Positions 7,922-16,455 of a DNA stretch of 64,000 nucleotides are shown in pieces (the stretch's first letter is position 1; the number at the start of each line of letters is the position of its first letter). A program made the position numbers and the translations under genes. A model generated the notes under the pieces. That model was not told the DNA's origin. It did no database searches and saw only the letters and a list, made by a program, of their open reading frames with translations. The stretch covers positions 1,550,001 to 1,614,000 of the forward strand of contig CALNYX010000017.1 of NCBI GenBank assembly GCA_942490925.1. The letters are read 5' to 3'. The stretch is from CALNYX01 sp942490925 (lineage in GTDB: Bacteria > Chlamydiota > Chlamydiia > Chlamydiales > JAAKFR01).

Positions 7922-9298
7922 GTGAATTTTTCACTCAATTTTTTGAAGCCAGCAGAACATACCAAAGAGACCAAAGACGAAACGGTTGTAAAAAAAGAAT
8001 ATCGCTATTGGCGCATTCGAATTTTCTACGGAATGTTCATTGGTTATGTCTTCTACTACTTCACAAGAAAAAGTTTTACTTTCGCAATGCCAGCATTGAT
8101 GAATGATCTGGGCTTTGATAAAGCGCAGCTCGGAATTCTAGGCAGCATGCTCTACATCACTTATGGCTTGAGTAAGTTTGCCAGTGGAGTGATGTCTGAC
8201 CAATCCAATCCACGCTTCTTTATGGCCATTGGTCTGATTATCACTGGGATCATGAATATCTGTTTTGGTTGCTCCTCATCGATGCTCTTTTTTGTCATCT
8301 TTTGGGGACTCAATGGATGGTTCCAAGGTTGGGGGTGGCCCCCTTGTGCCCGTTTGTTGACACACTGGTACTCCAAGTCAGAGCGCGGCTCTTGGTGGAG
8401 TCTTTGTAGCACCTCTCATAATGTTGGTGGATTTCTCATCCCGATCCTTGCAGGTGTTTGTGCGCAATACTTTGGCTGGCGCTACGCGATGTTCATTCCA
8501 GGAGTCCTTTGTATTCTAGTTGGGTTTTTCTTGATGAACAGATTGCGAGATACCCCACAATCGCTCGGGTTGCCCTCGATTGAAAAATTCCGACAGGACT
8601 ATCCAGATGAGAGCAAAAAAGAAGAGGAAAAAGAGCAAGAACTCAGCACTAAACAGATCCTTTTTGACCATGTCCTGACCAATAAATGGATTTGGATGCT
8701 CGCTATTGCCTCGTTTTTTGTCTATATCATCCGTATGGCAATCAGTGATTGGAGTGCACTCTATCTCATTGAGACAAAAAGCTATTCAATGATCAAAGCC
8801 AACTCTTGCGTCGCCCTTTTTGACATTGGGGGGCTCTTTGGGATGTTGGCTGCAGGCTGGCTTTCAGACAAGATCCACGCGGGTCGCCGTGGTCCGATGA
8901 ACGTACTCTTTTCACTTGGGATGCTCGGCTCTGTACTCGCTCTATGGCTCTATCCAGGAGCAAGTGGATGGCTCACCTCCACAGCCCTGTTTATGATCGG
9001 TTTCTTCCTTTTTGGACCACAGATGATGATTGGGCTTGCTGCTGCAGAGCTTTCACACAAAAAAGCGGCCGGAACAGCAGTTGGATTTGCCGGTTGGTTT
9101 GCCTATTTTGGAGCTGCAGGAGCTGGATACCCACTTGGAAAAATTGCCCAAGATTACGGTTGGGTTGGCTACTTCATGATTCTAGCTGCTTGCGGTATCG
9201 TCACCACTCTGCTTTTTATTCCAATGTGGAATGCCAAAGTTGGAACTCGAGAAGAACCCATTATTGAGACTGAAGAAGAAGAACAAGTTTCGGCTTGA
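7922..9298 (+). CDS. uhpC: Hexose-phosphate transporter, OPA family (UhpC-like)
   Basis: A 458 aa MFS protein of the organophosphate:phosphate antiporter family with about 12 hydrophobic segments. Signatures: YFTRKSFTFAMPALMNDLG in helix 1, YGLSKFASGVMSDQSNPR after helix 2, and GWGWPPCARLLTHWYSKSERG. In Chlamydia UhpC (CT544) imports glucose-6-phosphate from the host in exchange for phosphate, and this gene is in the same position (hisS, uhpC, dnaE). The start is GTG with AGGAG at 7909-7913, eight bases upstream. The cytoplasmic tail is Glu-rich (ETEEEEQ). It is a key carbon-import route for an intracellular bacterium. Confidence 0.92.
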   Translation: MNFSLNFLKPAEHTKETKDETVVKKEYRYWRIRIFYGMFIGYVFYYFTRKSFTFAMPALMNDLGFDKAQLGILGSMLYITYGLSKFASGVMSDQSNPRFFMAIGLIITGIMNICFGCSSSMLFFVIFWGLNGWFQGWGWPPCARLLTHWYSKSERGSWWSLCSTSHNVGGFLIPILAGVCAQYFGWRYAMFIPGVLCILVGFFLMNRLRDTPQSLGLPSIEKFRQDYPDESKKEEEKEQELSTKQILFDHVLTNKWIWMLAIASFFVYIIRMAISDWSALYLIETKSYSMIKANSCVALFDIGGLFGMLAAGWLSDKIHAGRRGPMNVLFSLGMLGSVLALWLYPGASGWLTSTALFMIGFFLFGPQMMIGLAAAELSHKKAAGTAVGFAGWFAYFGAAGAGYPLGKIAQDYGWVGYFMILAACGIVTTLLFIPMWNAKVGTREEPIIETEEEEQVSA

Positions 9299-9311
9299 AT
9301 AAAGGCCCCTA

Positions 9312-12300
9312 ATGACGTGGATTCCCCTCCACTTACACTCCCAATTCTCCATTTTAGATGCAGCGTGCCCTGTAAAAGGAATTGCGCGTAAAGCTGCCGA
9401 ATGTGGCATGGAAGCTGTCGCACTGACAGACCATGGCAACATGCATGGTGCTGTCGATTTTTACAAAGCGTGTAAGAGCGAAGGTGTAAAGCCCATCTTA
9501 GGGTGTGAGCTTTACATAGCGCCTACATCCCGCCTTGAAAAGAAAAAGCTTGGACCTCGCGTACGCACAGCTTATCACCTCACTCTTCTAGCCAAGAATG
9601 ATGAGGGGTATCACAATCTTTGTCGTCTCTCCTCCATCGGCTACCTCGAAGGGTTCTACTACAATCCACGTATTGACAAAGAGATGTTGCAGAAACATGG
9701 GAAAGGAATCATATGCCTCTCGGGATGTCTCTCTTCAGAGCTTTCGCAAACCATCATCGAAGGGAAAGATCCCACCGAGCTCATCAAGTGGTACCAAGAG
9801 CTTTTTGGAGACGATTTCTACCTCGAGCTGCAACGACATGATATGGAGCCAAGCGCCGTTGCGCAACTGGGTGAAACATGGTTGCAACAACACTACCACG
9901 ACTTTATCGAGCAACAACACAAAGTGAACCAAACCCTCATAGAGCTTGGTAAACAATATGACATTCCATGTGTTGCAACAAATGACACCCACTACCTTGA
10001 GCCCGATGATTGGCAGGCACATGAAATTTTGCTCAACATTCAATCAGGTGAACCCGTTGAAGTTTGGGAGAAAGATCAGTTCGGCAACCCCACATTTCGC
10101 GTCCCGAACCCCAAAAGGCGTACCTACGGAAGTCGTGAGCTCTATTTCAAAACCCCTGAGCAGATGCAAGAGCTCTTCTCTGATGTGCCTGACGCGATTT
10201 CTAACACCCTTGAGGTCGCGCGTAAATGTGATGTTACGCTCGATTTTGACACCAAACACTATCCCGTATTCATCCCGCCAGAGCTGAAAGAGAAAAGCTA
10301 TACGCAAGAGCAGAGGAAAAAAGCCTCTGCCGACTACCTGAAACAGCTCTGTGAAGAGGGAATCCCAAATCGCTACACCAAAGAACGCCTAGCAAAAGTT
10401 GCTGAGAAATATCCTGATCAAGACCCCAATCAAATCGTGCGTGATCGACTAGAGCGAGAATTTGAAATCATCGCCTCCAAGGAGATGTGCGACTACCTTT
10501 TGATCGTTTGGGACTTTATCAACTGGGCCAAACAACAAGGCATTCCAGTCGGTCCTGGAAGGGGATCTGGAGCAGGCTCCATTATCCTCTACCTGATTGG
10601 AATCACAGACATTGAGCCACTACGCTTCAATCTCTTTTTCGAACGTTTCATCAACCCAGAACGCCTTTCCTATCCTGATATTGATGTCGACATCTGTATG
10701 GCAGGACGCGCTGAGGTGATCGATTACACAGTCAACACCTACGGCAAGGACAACGTCGCACAGATCATCACCTTTGGCACCATGAAAGCGAAGATGACCA
10801 TCAAAGATGTCGGCCGCGTGCTTTCTGTTCCACTCTCCAAAGTGAATCTGATTGCCAAGCTTGTGCCTGATGATCTCAATATGACCCTCGATAAAGCGCT
10901 TGATGTCGACGTCGATCTCAATCAAATGTATGAGAGCGACGAGGACGCCAAACGGATTATGGATCTCGGTCGCCGCTTAGAAGGGTCGATTCGGAACACA
11001 GGGATTCACGCTGCAGGTCTGATTGTCTGTGGAGATACCCTCACCGATCATATTCCCGTCTGCGTTGCCAAAGACTCGGAGATGGCCGCAACTCAATACT
11101 CCATGAAGCCCGTCGAAGCTGTTGGAATGTTGAAGATCGACTTTTTGGGTCTCAAAACCTTGACCAGCATCAAACTCGCTGTCGATGCAATCAGAGAGAA
11201 AACAGGCAAACAGATCGACTGGGTCAATTTAGCCCTCGACGATCTACCGACCTACAAACTCCTGCAGCAAGGAAAAACACTTGGAATCTTCCAAATGGAA
11301 TCTGGCGGCATGCAAGAGCTTGGACGTCAGCTGCAGCCCGACAAATTTGAAGAGATCATGGCCATCAGTGCACTTTATCGTCCAGGTCCGATGGATATGA
11401 TTCCCTCTTTCATCAGCAGGAAACATGGGAAAGAGGCCATTGAATATGACCATCCTATGCTCGAGGCCATTCTCTCAGAGACCTACGGCATTATGGTCTA
11501 CCAAGAGCAAGTCATGCAAATTGCACAGAACCTCGCCAACTACTCTCTTGGCGAAGGTGATGTCTTGCGTAAAGCCATGGGAAAAAAAGATCATGAGCAG
11601 ATGGCCAAAGAGCGCGAGAAGTTCCGCTCTGGCGCTGTAGAAAATGGCATTGAAGAATCTGTAGCAACAGCCATCTTTGACAAGATGGAAAAATTTGCCG
11701 CCTATGGGTTTAACAAGTCTCATGCTGCCGCTTATGGCTACCTCACCTATGTCACCGCCTATTTGAAATCAAACCATCCCAAAGAGTGGATGGCAGCGCT
11801 CATGACCTGTGATCGCGATGATGTTTCCAAAGTCGCCAAATTCATCCGTGAATGTCAAGCGCTTGACATTGCAATACTCCCTCCAGATGTCAATGAAGCG
11901 GGCAAAGATTTCTCCGCCACAGATGCAGGCATTCGTTTTGCCATGGCCGGAATTAAAGGCGTTGGAGAGGGCGTTGTCGAAGCGATTTTAGAAGAGCGCA
12001 AAAAAAATGGACCTTTCATCAACTTCTACAACTTTTTCGAGCGCATCGACCTCAAACGCGTGAGCAAAAAACCGATAGAATGTCTCGTCGAAGCAGGCTC
12101 CTTTGATTTCACAGGTTGGTCACGCGACGCTCTAAAAATGAGTATTGAGCAGATGCACAATACAGCTACGCGTGAGCAAAAAGAGAGTGCTTCAGGAGTT
12201 CTCACCCTCTTTGCCATGATGGGTGAGACGACAGCTAGCCAATTCACCAAACCCCCAGAAGTCATCGAACCGACGCAACCTCATGAAATTCTAAAAAAAG

Positions 12301-13007
12301 AGAAAGAACTTTTAGGCTTTTTCCTGACTGGCCACCCCATGGATAGCTACCGCAAAGTGATGAAGCGCCTCTCATGCCTTCCCCTCTGTAAACTCGAAGA
12401 GCTAGAAGCAAATTCAGTTGTACGTGCAGCTTTTATTGTAGAATCGATCGTTGTCCGGATTTCAGCCAAATCACAGAAGAAATTTGCCATTCTCATGATC
12501 AGTGATGGCATGGAGTCTTACGAACTACCAGTCTGGCCCGACCTGTATGAAGAAAAAAGTCACTTGCTCGCAGAGAACCAACTCCTCTATGCTGTCTTAC
12601 AAGTCGAAAGGCGAGATGACAATTTACGCCTCAGTAGCCGTTGGATAGATGATCTGACCAAAGTAGATGAAGCCATGATAGGAGCGTGTGACCAAGCTTT
12701 TGATCGAGCCAAACACCACATTGCACGCATGCAAATGATTAAAACACAGAAGAAACCAGAGAAAATGGAAAAAGAGATTACCCATCAATTTCGAGTCGAT
12801 GTGAGCAAAACGCACCTCAGTCATATTCTAAAAGTCAAAGAGCTCTTTCGCTCGAATCCCGGAAAGCAAGCAGTTGAAATCACTTTTCATCATCAGGATA
12901 AACCTGTTGGCAAGCTACTGATTCCAAACACATCAGGCGTGGATTTAAACGCAAAATTAGAGAAGAAACTTAGTGAGCTACACTTTGTTCAAACGGCAAA
13001 CCGTTGA
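9312..13007 (+). CDS. dnaE: DNA polymerase III alpha subunit
   Basis: A 1231 aa replicative polymerase of the DnaE1 type. The PHP domain opens the protein (HLHSQFS at residues 7-13; LTDHGNMHGAVDFYKACK). The palm carries the catalytic aspartates in PDIDVDI (Asp458 and Asp460) and in KIDFLGLKTL (Asp610). A tandem helix-hairpin-helix region (PPDVNEAGKDF, AGIKGVGEGVV) and an OB-fold (about 1010-1090) follow. Architecture is complete for this class. Start ATG 9312 is 13 bases after uhpC. The last 38 bases overlap the convergent gene at 12970. Same position as CT545. Confidence 0.97.
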   Translation: MTWIPLHLHSQFSILDAACPVKGIARKAAECGMEAVALTDHGNMHGAVDFYKACKSEGVKPILGCELYIAPTSRLEKKKLGPRVRTAYHLTLLAKNDEGYHNLCRLSSIGYLEGFYYNPRIDKEMLQKHGKGIICLSGCLSSELSQTIIEGKDPTELIKWYQELFGDDFYLELQRHDMEPSAVAQLGETWLQQHYHDFIEQQHKVNQTLIELGKQYDIPCVATNDTHYLEPDDWQAHEILLNIQSGEPVEVWEKDQFGNPTFRVPNPKRRTYGSRELYFKTPEQMQELFSDVPDAISNTLEVARKCDVTLDFDTKHYPVFIPPELKEKSYTQEQRKKASADYLKQLCEEGIPNRYTKERLAKVAEKYPDQDPNQIVRDRLEREFEIIASKEMCDYLLIVWDFINWAKQQGIPVGPGRGSGAGSIILYLIGITDIEPLRFNLFFERFINPERLSYPDIDVDICMAGRAEVIDYTVNTYGKDNVAQIITFGTMKAKMTIKDVGRVLSVPLSKVNLIAKLVPDDLNMTLDKALDVDVDLNQMYESDEDAKRIMDLGRRLEGSIRNTGIHAAGLIVCGDTLTDHIPVCVAKDSEMAATQYSMKPVEAVGMLKIDFLGLKTLTSIKLAVDAIREKTGKQIDWVNLALDDLPTYKLLQQGKTLGIFQMESGGMQELGRQLQPDKFEEIMAISALYRPGPMDMIPSFISRKHGKEAIEYDHPMLEAILSETYGIMVYQEQVMQIAQNLANYSLGEGDVLRKAMGKKDHEQMAKEREKFRSGAVENGIEESVATAIFDKMEKFAAYGFNKSHAAAYGYLTYVTAYLKSNHPKEWMAALMTCDRDDVSKVAKFIRECQALDIAILPPDVNEAGKDFSATDAGIRFAMAGIKGVGEGVVEAILEERKKNGPFINFYNFFERIDLKRVSKKPIECLVEAGSFDFTGWSRDALKMSIEQMHNTATREQKESASGVLTLFAMMGETTASQFTKPPEVIEPTQPHEILKKEKELLGFFLTGHPMDSYRKVMKRLSCLPLCKLEELEANSVVRAAFIVESIVVRISAKSQKKFAILMISDGMESYELPVWPDLYEEKSHLLAENQLLYAVLQVERRDDNLRLSSRWIDDLTKVDEAMIGACDQAFDRAKHHIARMQMIKTQKKPEKMEKEITHQFRVDVSKTHLSHILKVKELFRSNPGKQAVEITFHHQDKPVGKLLIPNTSGVDLNAKLEKKLSELHFVQTANR

Positions 13008-13815
13008 GCGCATTCCAGTAGGTTACCAAAATCGAACCGTCTGGGTTTTGCACACCAATGCTATAGACAGGTAGAAAAATAAGCTCCGTTTTACGAATTG
13101 CAAAGTCTCCCCCAAACGCAATCTGCGCCATACTGCGGATCTGATGCACAGAGTACCGCTTCTTCGAGATCACCGCATGCTTTGTTGGCTGCGCAACTAA
13201 TGGTTCACTGAGGAGCGTAAGTGGAATATTTTCCAATCGAGGATTTTGCAAATGGAGACGGAATCTGTTTCCAGTATTTACCACCAACTTTTTCTCTCGA
13301 CACTTGTTGATCCAGCTATCGACCATTTCCCCATCAGCTTTGAATTTTTGATAGAGACGTTCCCTGTCAATGGCGCCACCAGCCTCCATAATTGCTCTTA
13401 AAATTCTGAAATCATTCTTGTTTGCTTTTGCAATCAGACAATCTTCAAAACCGTGAGTACGACGCCAGTTAGAAGTATCAATCACCATCTCTCCATCGGT
13501 CAATCCCCAAAGGAGCACACCCTCTTGCGTCAATGAATTTGGTGTTGAAAACTTTGTATTCATCATTACATAGGGGTAGAAAACAAGGCGCGGCTCTAAA
13601 AAAGAGTAGCCATGACCCTTGATCAGCTCCCTGCGGTGGCGGTCCATGATCTGTTCAGGAGAAAAACGAATTTCAAGCGTCCTAAAATCGCTTACGTTCA
13701 GTTTCTCTTCAACCGTTTCACGTAGAACAGGAAAGCGATCCCATAAATACCAACCCCCCATTGCTACGCCAGCTAAAATCACCAAAGAAAAAAGTAGACG
13801 TATCATAAACTTCAC
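12970..13815 (-). CDS. Conserved chlamydial protein with N-terminal membrane anchor (CT546 position)
   Basis: A 281 aa protein with an N-terminal hydrophobic segment (residues 4-24, IRLLFSLVILAGVAMGGWYLW) that is either an uncleaved anchor or a signal peptide; the remainder is soluble and probably periplasmic. The C-terminal half (LVVNTGNRFRLHLQNPRLENIP) has alternating strand-like character. No named domain recognised. It overlaps the dnaE 3' end tail-to-tail by 38 bases and diverges from the TPR gene at 13874. Position immediately after dnaE matches CT546, annotated only as hypothetical; orthology is inferred from position. Confidence 0.7.
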   Translation of the reverse strand: MKFMIRLLFSLVILAGVAMGGWYLWDRFPVLRETVEEKLNVSDFRTLEIRFSPEQIMDRHRRELIKGHGYSFLEPRLVFYPYVMMNTKFSTPNSLTQEGVLLWGLTDGEMVIDTSNWRRTHGFEDCLIAKANKNDFRILRAIMEAGGAIDRERLYQKFKADGEMVDSWINKCREKKLVVNTGNRFRLHLQNPRLENIPLTLLSEPLVAQPTKHAVISKKRYSVHQIRSMAQIAFGGDFAIRKTELIFLPVYSIGVQNPDGSILVTYWNALNGLPFEQSVAH

Positions 13816-13835
13816 TATAGCCAGAGGGATTCATA

Positions 13836-13864
13836 TTGACAAGAAGACAATAGAATTCTACAAT
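13836..13864 (+). promoter_or_regulatory. Consensus sigma66/sigma70 promoter, near-leaderless
   Basis: TTGACA (13836-13841), a 17-base spacer and TACAAT (13859-13864). Predicted initiation is at about 13870-13872, two to four bases from ATG 13874. No Shine-Dalgarno lies before that ATG, so the transcript is probably leaderless or nearly so. Confidence 0.7.
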
Positions 13865-13873
13865 CACTCCCCT

Positions 13874-14839
13874 ATGAGAATCATCCCGCTTTTTATTCTA
13901 ACTAGCTTTCTGTTCAGTCCTTTAGAAGGCTCTATGACACGTATCGGCCAGTCATGGTCTGATTCAAAATATATCCCAACAGCCTCCGTTCAGGAACATT
14001 ATGACCTCGGTAACCAACTTCTTTCTGAGAAAAAATGGGAAGAAGCTCTCAACAATTTTATGGTCATTCTTTACCACTACGAAGACTCCGTTTTCTATGC
14101 TGATAGCATTTACTACTCAGCAGTCTGTTACTACTTCCTAGCTCACTTTGATCTGGCTGAGAAACAATTTGCTCACTACCTCAACCAAGGTGGCCAGCTC
14201 AAACATTTTGAGCGCGTCTTCGATTTTAAATATTACATTGCTCAATACTACCGTGATGGACGTCGTAAACATCTCTTTGGTGTTGAGAAACTTCCGAGGC
14301 TCGCCTCAGGTAAAAAGAGCGCTGAAGAGCTTTACGATGAAGTCATCGCCTCGCTACCTAGTCGAGAAATTGCAGCCAAATCCCTTGCTGGCAAGGCAGA
14401 TATGCAGCGCAAGCGGAAAGAATACAAAGAGAGCATCGAATCTCTTCAAGCTATTATCCGTCGCTTTCCCAAGCACTCCCTTGCTGCTGAAGCCTTCCTT
14501 ACTATTGGTGAGATTTACTTGCAACAGAGCAAAGCCGAGGCACAAAACCCCGATTTGATTGCACTAGCCCAAGTTAACTACCAAAAATTCCGTAAGAGCT
14601 TCCCTGGTGATGAACGTAGTGAAGCGATTGAGCAGAACATCTTAGCGATGCAGGAGCTTTGCGCTTCAAGCCTTTATGATACAGGCCGTTTTTTTGAGAG
14701 ACTCAAAAAACCCCAAGCAGCAGCCATCTACTACCATGACACTATGGGTAAGTATCCTGGCACACAATCGGCTGAAAAAAGTGAAGAACGCCTAAGCAAA
14801 ATCTCTAAGAGACAGGCAAAAACTTCAAACGTTGTATGA
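13874..14839 (+). CDS. Exported TPR protein, BamD/YbgF-like (CT547 position)
   Basis: A 321 aa protein with a signal peptide at residues 1-20 (RIIPLFILTSFLFSPLEGS) and repeated helical pairs of tetratricopeptide type: HYDLGNQLLSEKKWEEALNN, SVCY-like YYSAVCYYFLAHFDLAEKQF, SIESLQAIIRRFPKHSLAAE, and RLKKPQAAAIYYHDTMGKYP. This resembles BamD and YbgF, periplasmic TPR proteins serving outer-membrane assembly. Unlike BamD it has no N-terminal lipobox Cys. The long upstream extension of the ORF is rejected because a consensus promoter lies within it. It overlaps the LptE-like gene by four bases (ATGA), pointing to a shared envelope role. The specific BamD assignment is tentative. Confidence 0.72.
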   Translation: MRIIPLFILTSFLFSPLEGSMTRIGQSWSDSKYIPTASVQEHYDLGNQLLSEKKWEEALNNFMVILYHYEDSVFYADSIYYSAVCYYFLAHFDLAEKQFAHYLNQGGQLKHFERVFDFKYYIAQYYRDGRRKHLFGVEKLPRLASGKKSAEELYDEVIASLPSREIAAKSLAGKADMQRKRKEYKESIESLQAIIRRFPKHSLAAEAFLTIGEIYLQQSKAEAQNPDLIALAQVNYQKFRKSFPGDERSEAIEQNILAMQELCASSLYDTGRFFERLKKPQAAAIYYHDTMGKYPGTQSAEKSEERLSKISKRQAKTSNVV

Positions 14840-15366
14840 AATATCTATTTCTTATGCTTCTCACCTCCTGTGGCTACCACTTAGGAACAGGCTCCCTGAC
14901 AGATCGTTATAATACGATTACAGTTCCCTATGCCCAAGGGGATACATATGGATTTTTTACCGAAGCACTCGTTGAAAAAGTTGCCGCCCAGAGCTCCCTT
15001 CGCTACGTCAATAATGAAGGAGATCTCAAGTTAAAAGTCTGTCTTACAAGCCCATCCGCTCGTAATATCGGCTTTCGTTATGCTACTGGAAATAACTCCA
15101 AAGTGACGACTGCTAATGAGGGCAGGTTGACTCAAACAGCAACAGTCACCGTCATTGATTGCGAAAAAGGATGCACAGTCCTTGGTCCTTTCAAAGTCTC
15201 AACCTATATTGATTACGACTTTGAATCCGATTTTGCTACACGCAATGCTCATGCCTTCTCTCTAGGCCAGCTCGAGATGAACCCTCTTGCCAAAGATGCC
15301 GCCTCGCGCGCACTGCATAGTTTACTCGCTGAAAAGATTGTAGACTACGTCACAAATAGCTGGTGA
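14836..15366 (+). CDS. lptE: LptE-like LPS-assembly lipoprotein (CT548 position)
   Basis: A 176 aa lipoprotein. The lipobox LTS-C places the lipidated Cys at residue 12, followed at once by GYHL; the CGYHL start of the mature protein is the hallmark of LptE, the plug of the LptD translocon that inserts LPS in the outer membrane. The remainder has alternating strands and two helices (GFFTEALVEKVAAQ; AKDAASRALHSLLAEKIVDY), matching the LptE/CsgG-like fold. It is translationally coupled to the preceding TPR gene by an ATGA overlap. The LptE assignment rests on the N-terminal motif, size and predicted fold. Confidence 0.75.
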   Translation: MKYLFLMLLTSCGYHLGTGSLTDRYNTITVPYAQGDTYGFFTEALVEKVAAQSSLRYVNNEGDLKLKVCLTSPSARNIGFRYATGNNSKVTTANEGRLTQTATVTVIDCEKGCTVLGPFKVSTYIDYDFESDFATRNAHAFSLGQLEMNPLAKDAASRALHSLLAEKIVDYVTNSW

Positions 15367-15415
15367 TACCATTACATTTTGTGGCTTTATTTTTGACTAG
15401 TGGTATACTCCAACC

Positions 15416-15817
15416 ATGGAGTTTACGGCTTCTTTAGACCACCTCTTTGAGATGCTCACCTTTGTCCGTGAAGAGGGGAAAAGGCAAGGCGTCGATGAAG
15501 CACTTGCAAAAAAGATGGAACTTGCTTGTGAAGAAGCACTTGTAAATATCATTTCCTATGCCTTTGCCAGTCATAAAGGAACAATTGAGATGATCTGCGC
15601 ACGTCACAACCAACGCTTTGAAGTGATCATCCGTGACAGCGGCAAGCCCTTCAATCCCATTGAGAGTGAGATAGACCCCCAACTAGATTTGCCCCCCGAA
15701 GAGCGTCAAATTGGCGGTTTAGGCATCTACCTTATCCGCTCAATCATTGACGAATCGAGCTATCAGCGCATTGAAAACGAGAACATCCTCCGCCTGACGC
15801 TTAGGTTAGATTCCTGA
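15416..15817 (+). CDS. rsbW: RsbW-type anti-sigma factor / serine kinase
   Basis: A 133 aa GHKL ATPase of the RsbW/SpoIIAB type. The N box is ELACEEALVNIISYAF (residues about 40-55), G1 is IIRDSGKPFNP and G2 is GGLGIYLIRSIID. Such proteins hold an alternative sigma factor inactive and phosphorylate an RsbV-type antagonist; chlamydiae encode a partner-switch RsbW/RsbV/RsbU module linked in Chlamydia to sigma66 control and ATP sensing. Position before CT550 and dacF matches CT549. TATACT at 15404-15409 lies only six bases before ATG and no Shine-Dalgarno is visible, suggesting a leaderless message. The stop codon is the first three bases of the palindrome at 15815. Confidence 0.9.
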   Translation: MEFTASLDHLFEMLTFVREEGKRQGVDEALAKKMELACEEALVNIISYAFASHKGTIEMICARHNQRFEVIIRDSGKPFNPIESEIDPQLDLPPEERQIGGLGIYLIRSIIDESSYQRIENENILRLTLRLDS

Positions 15818-15878
15818 CCATTTTAACGCCCATATTAAAATAGTCATGACCATTTTAACACACGTGTTAAAATGGTCA
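15815..15878. repeat. Two directly adjacent 32-bp palindromes
   Basis: Two back-to-back 32-base inverted repeats, 15815-15846 and 15847-15878. The second has perfect 15-base arms (TGACCATTTTAACAC / GTGTTAAAATGGTCA) around a two-base loop. The first shares 12-base outer arms with one mismatch (TGACCATTTTAA / TTAAAATAGTCA) and a diverged centre. The first begins with the rsbW stop codon. It could act as a hairpin terminator between the convergent rsbW and 16356 genes, as a dyad operator, or as an extragenic palindromic element. No U-run follows either copy. Confidence 0.85.
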
Positions 15879-15933
15879 TATGAAAAGCTTTTGTAATCAA
15901 TAACTTAATGATTTGAGTGTCTGTTTCTTGACG

Positions 15934-16356
15934 CTAGTCTAGTTTGACAATCTCGTTTTCGTTCTCATCGATTTGATCGAGAAATCTCTCTAAGATCTTA
16001 AGAACCAGGCTTGAATGATTGTAAACCCCTGTCGTTGTAAAAACCATCTCTAAATTTGGCTTCTGACAGCTGTTCAGAGCAATCAAAGTATAGGTCGTTG
16101 GCGTCTCTTGGATCAACTGTGGAACAATCCATACAGCAAAACGCTCGTTAAATAAGGTCAGCTTCTCGGATGACTCTACAACATAAAAACTCTGTGAGAG
16201 AAAATCAGATGCACTATCTTCATGTTCAGTAGATTGCAAAAGATCGAGCTCTTGCAAGAGCTCCAAGTTCACTTCGATGATACCATCAGGTACAAAGCTT
16301 CCTAGATCTGTCATGAACTCTTGAAAATGCGACTCAAGCTCTGCTGGATTATCCAT
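15934..16356 (-). CDS. Conserved chlamydial hypothetical protein (CT550 position)
   Basis: A 140 aa acidic, soluble protein with no signal peptide or transmembrane segment. It shows alternating strand/helix character (SEKLTLFNERFAVWIVPQL; TYTLIALNSCQKPNLEMVF) and an acidic C-terminal helix (LKILERFLDQIDENENE). Resemblance in size and pattern to type III secretion chaperones (small, acidic, alpha/beta) is noticeable but not diagnostic. It lies between rsbW and dacF, the CT550 position, in reverse orientation. Function unknown. Confidence 0.65.
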   Translation of the reverse strand: MDNPAELESHFQEFMTDLGSFVPDGIIEVNLELLQELDLLQSTEHEDSASDFLSQSFYVVESSEKLTLFNERFAVWIVPQLIQETPTTYTLIALNSCQKPNLEMVFTTTGVYNHSSLVLKILERFLDQIDENENEIVKLD

Positions 16357-16403
16357 CTACATTTCTCCCCCTATAAGGCTATTTTAGGCCATTTTTCACC
16401 TGT

Positions 16404-16431
16404 TTGTCAATGGAGTAGTGCACCTTAAAAT
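16404..16431 (+). promoter_or_regulatory. Candidate promoter of dacF
   Basis: TTGTCA (16404-16409), a 16-base spacer and TAAAAT (16426-16431), 24 bases before the dacF ATG. Both hexamers are one or two bases from consensus. No Shine-Dalgarno is seen before the ATG. Confidence 0.4.
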
Positions 16432-16455
16432 CTTCATCTGCTAAACTGCCTGATA

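Noticed and set aside
13619..13873. N-terminal extension of the TPR protein
   Set aside because: It is antisense to the divergent gene and contains the consensus promoter at 13836; a signal peptide starts at ATG 13874.
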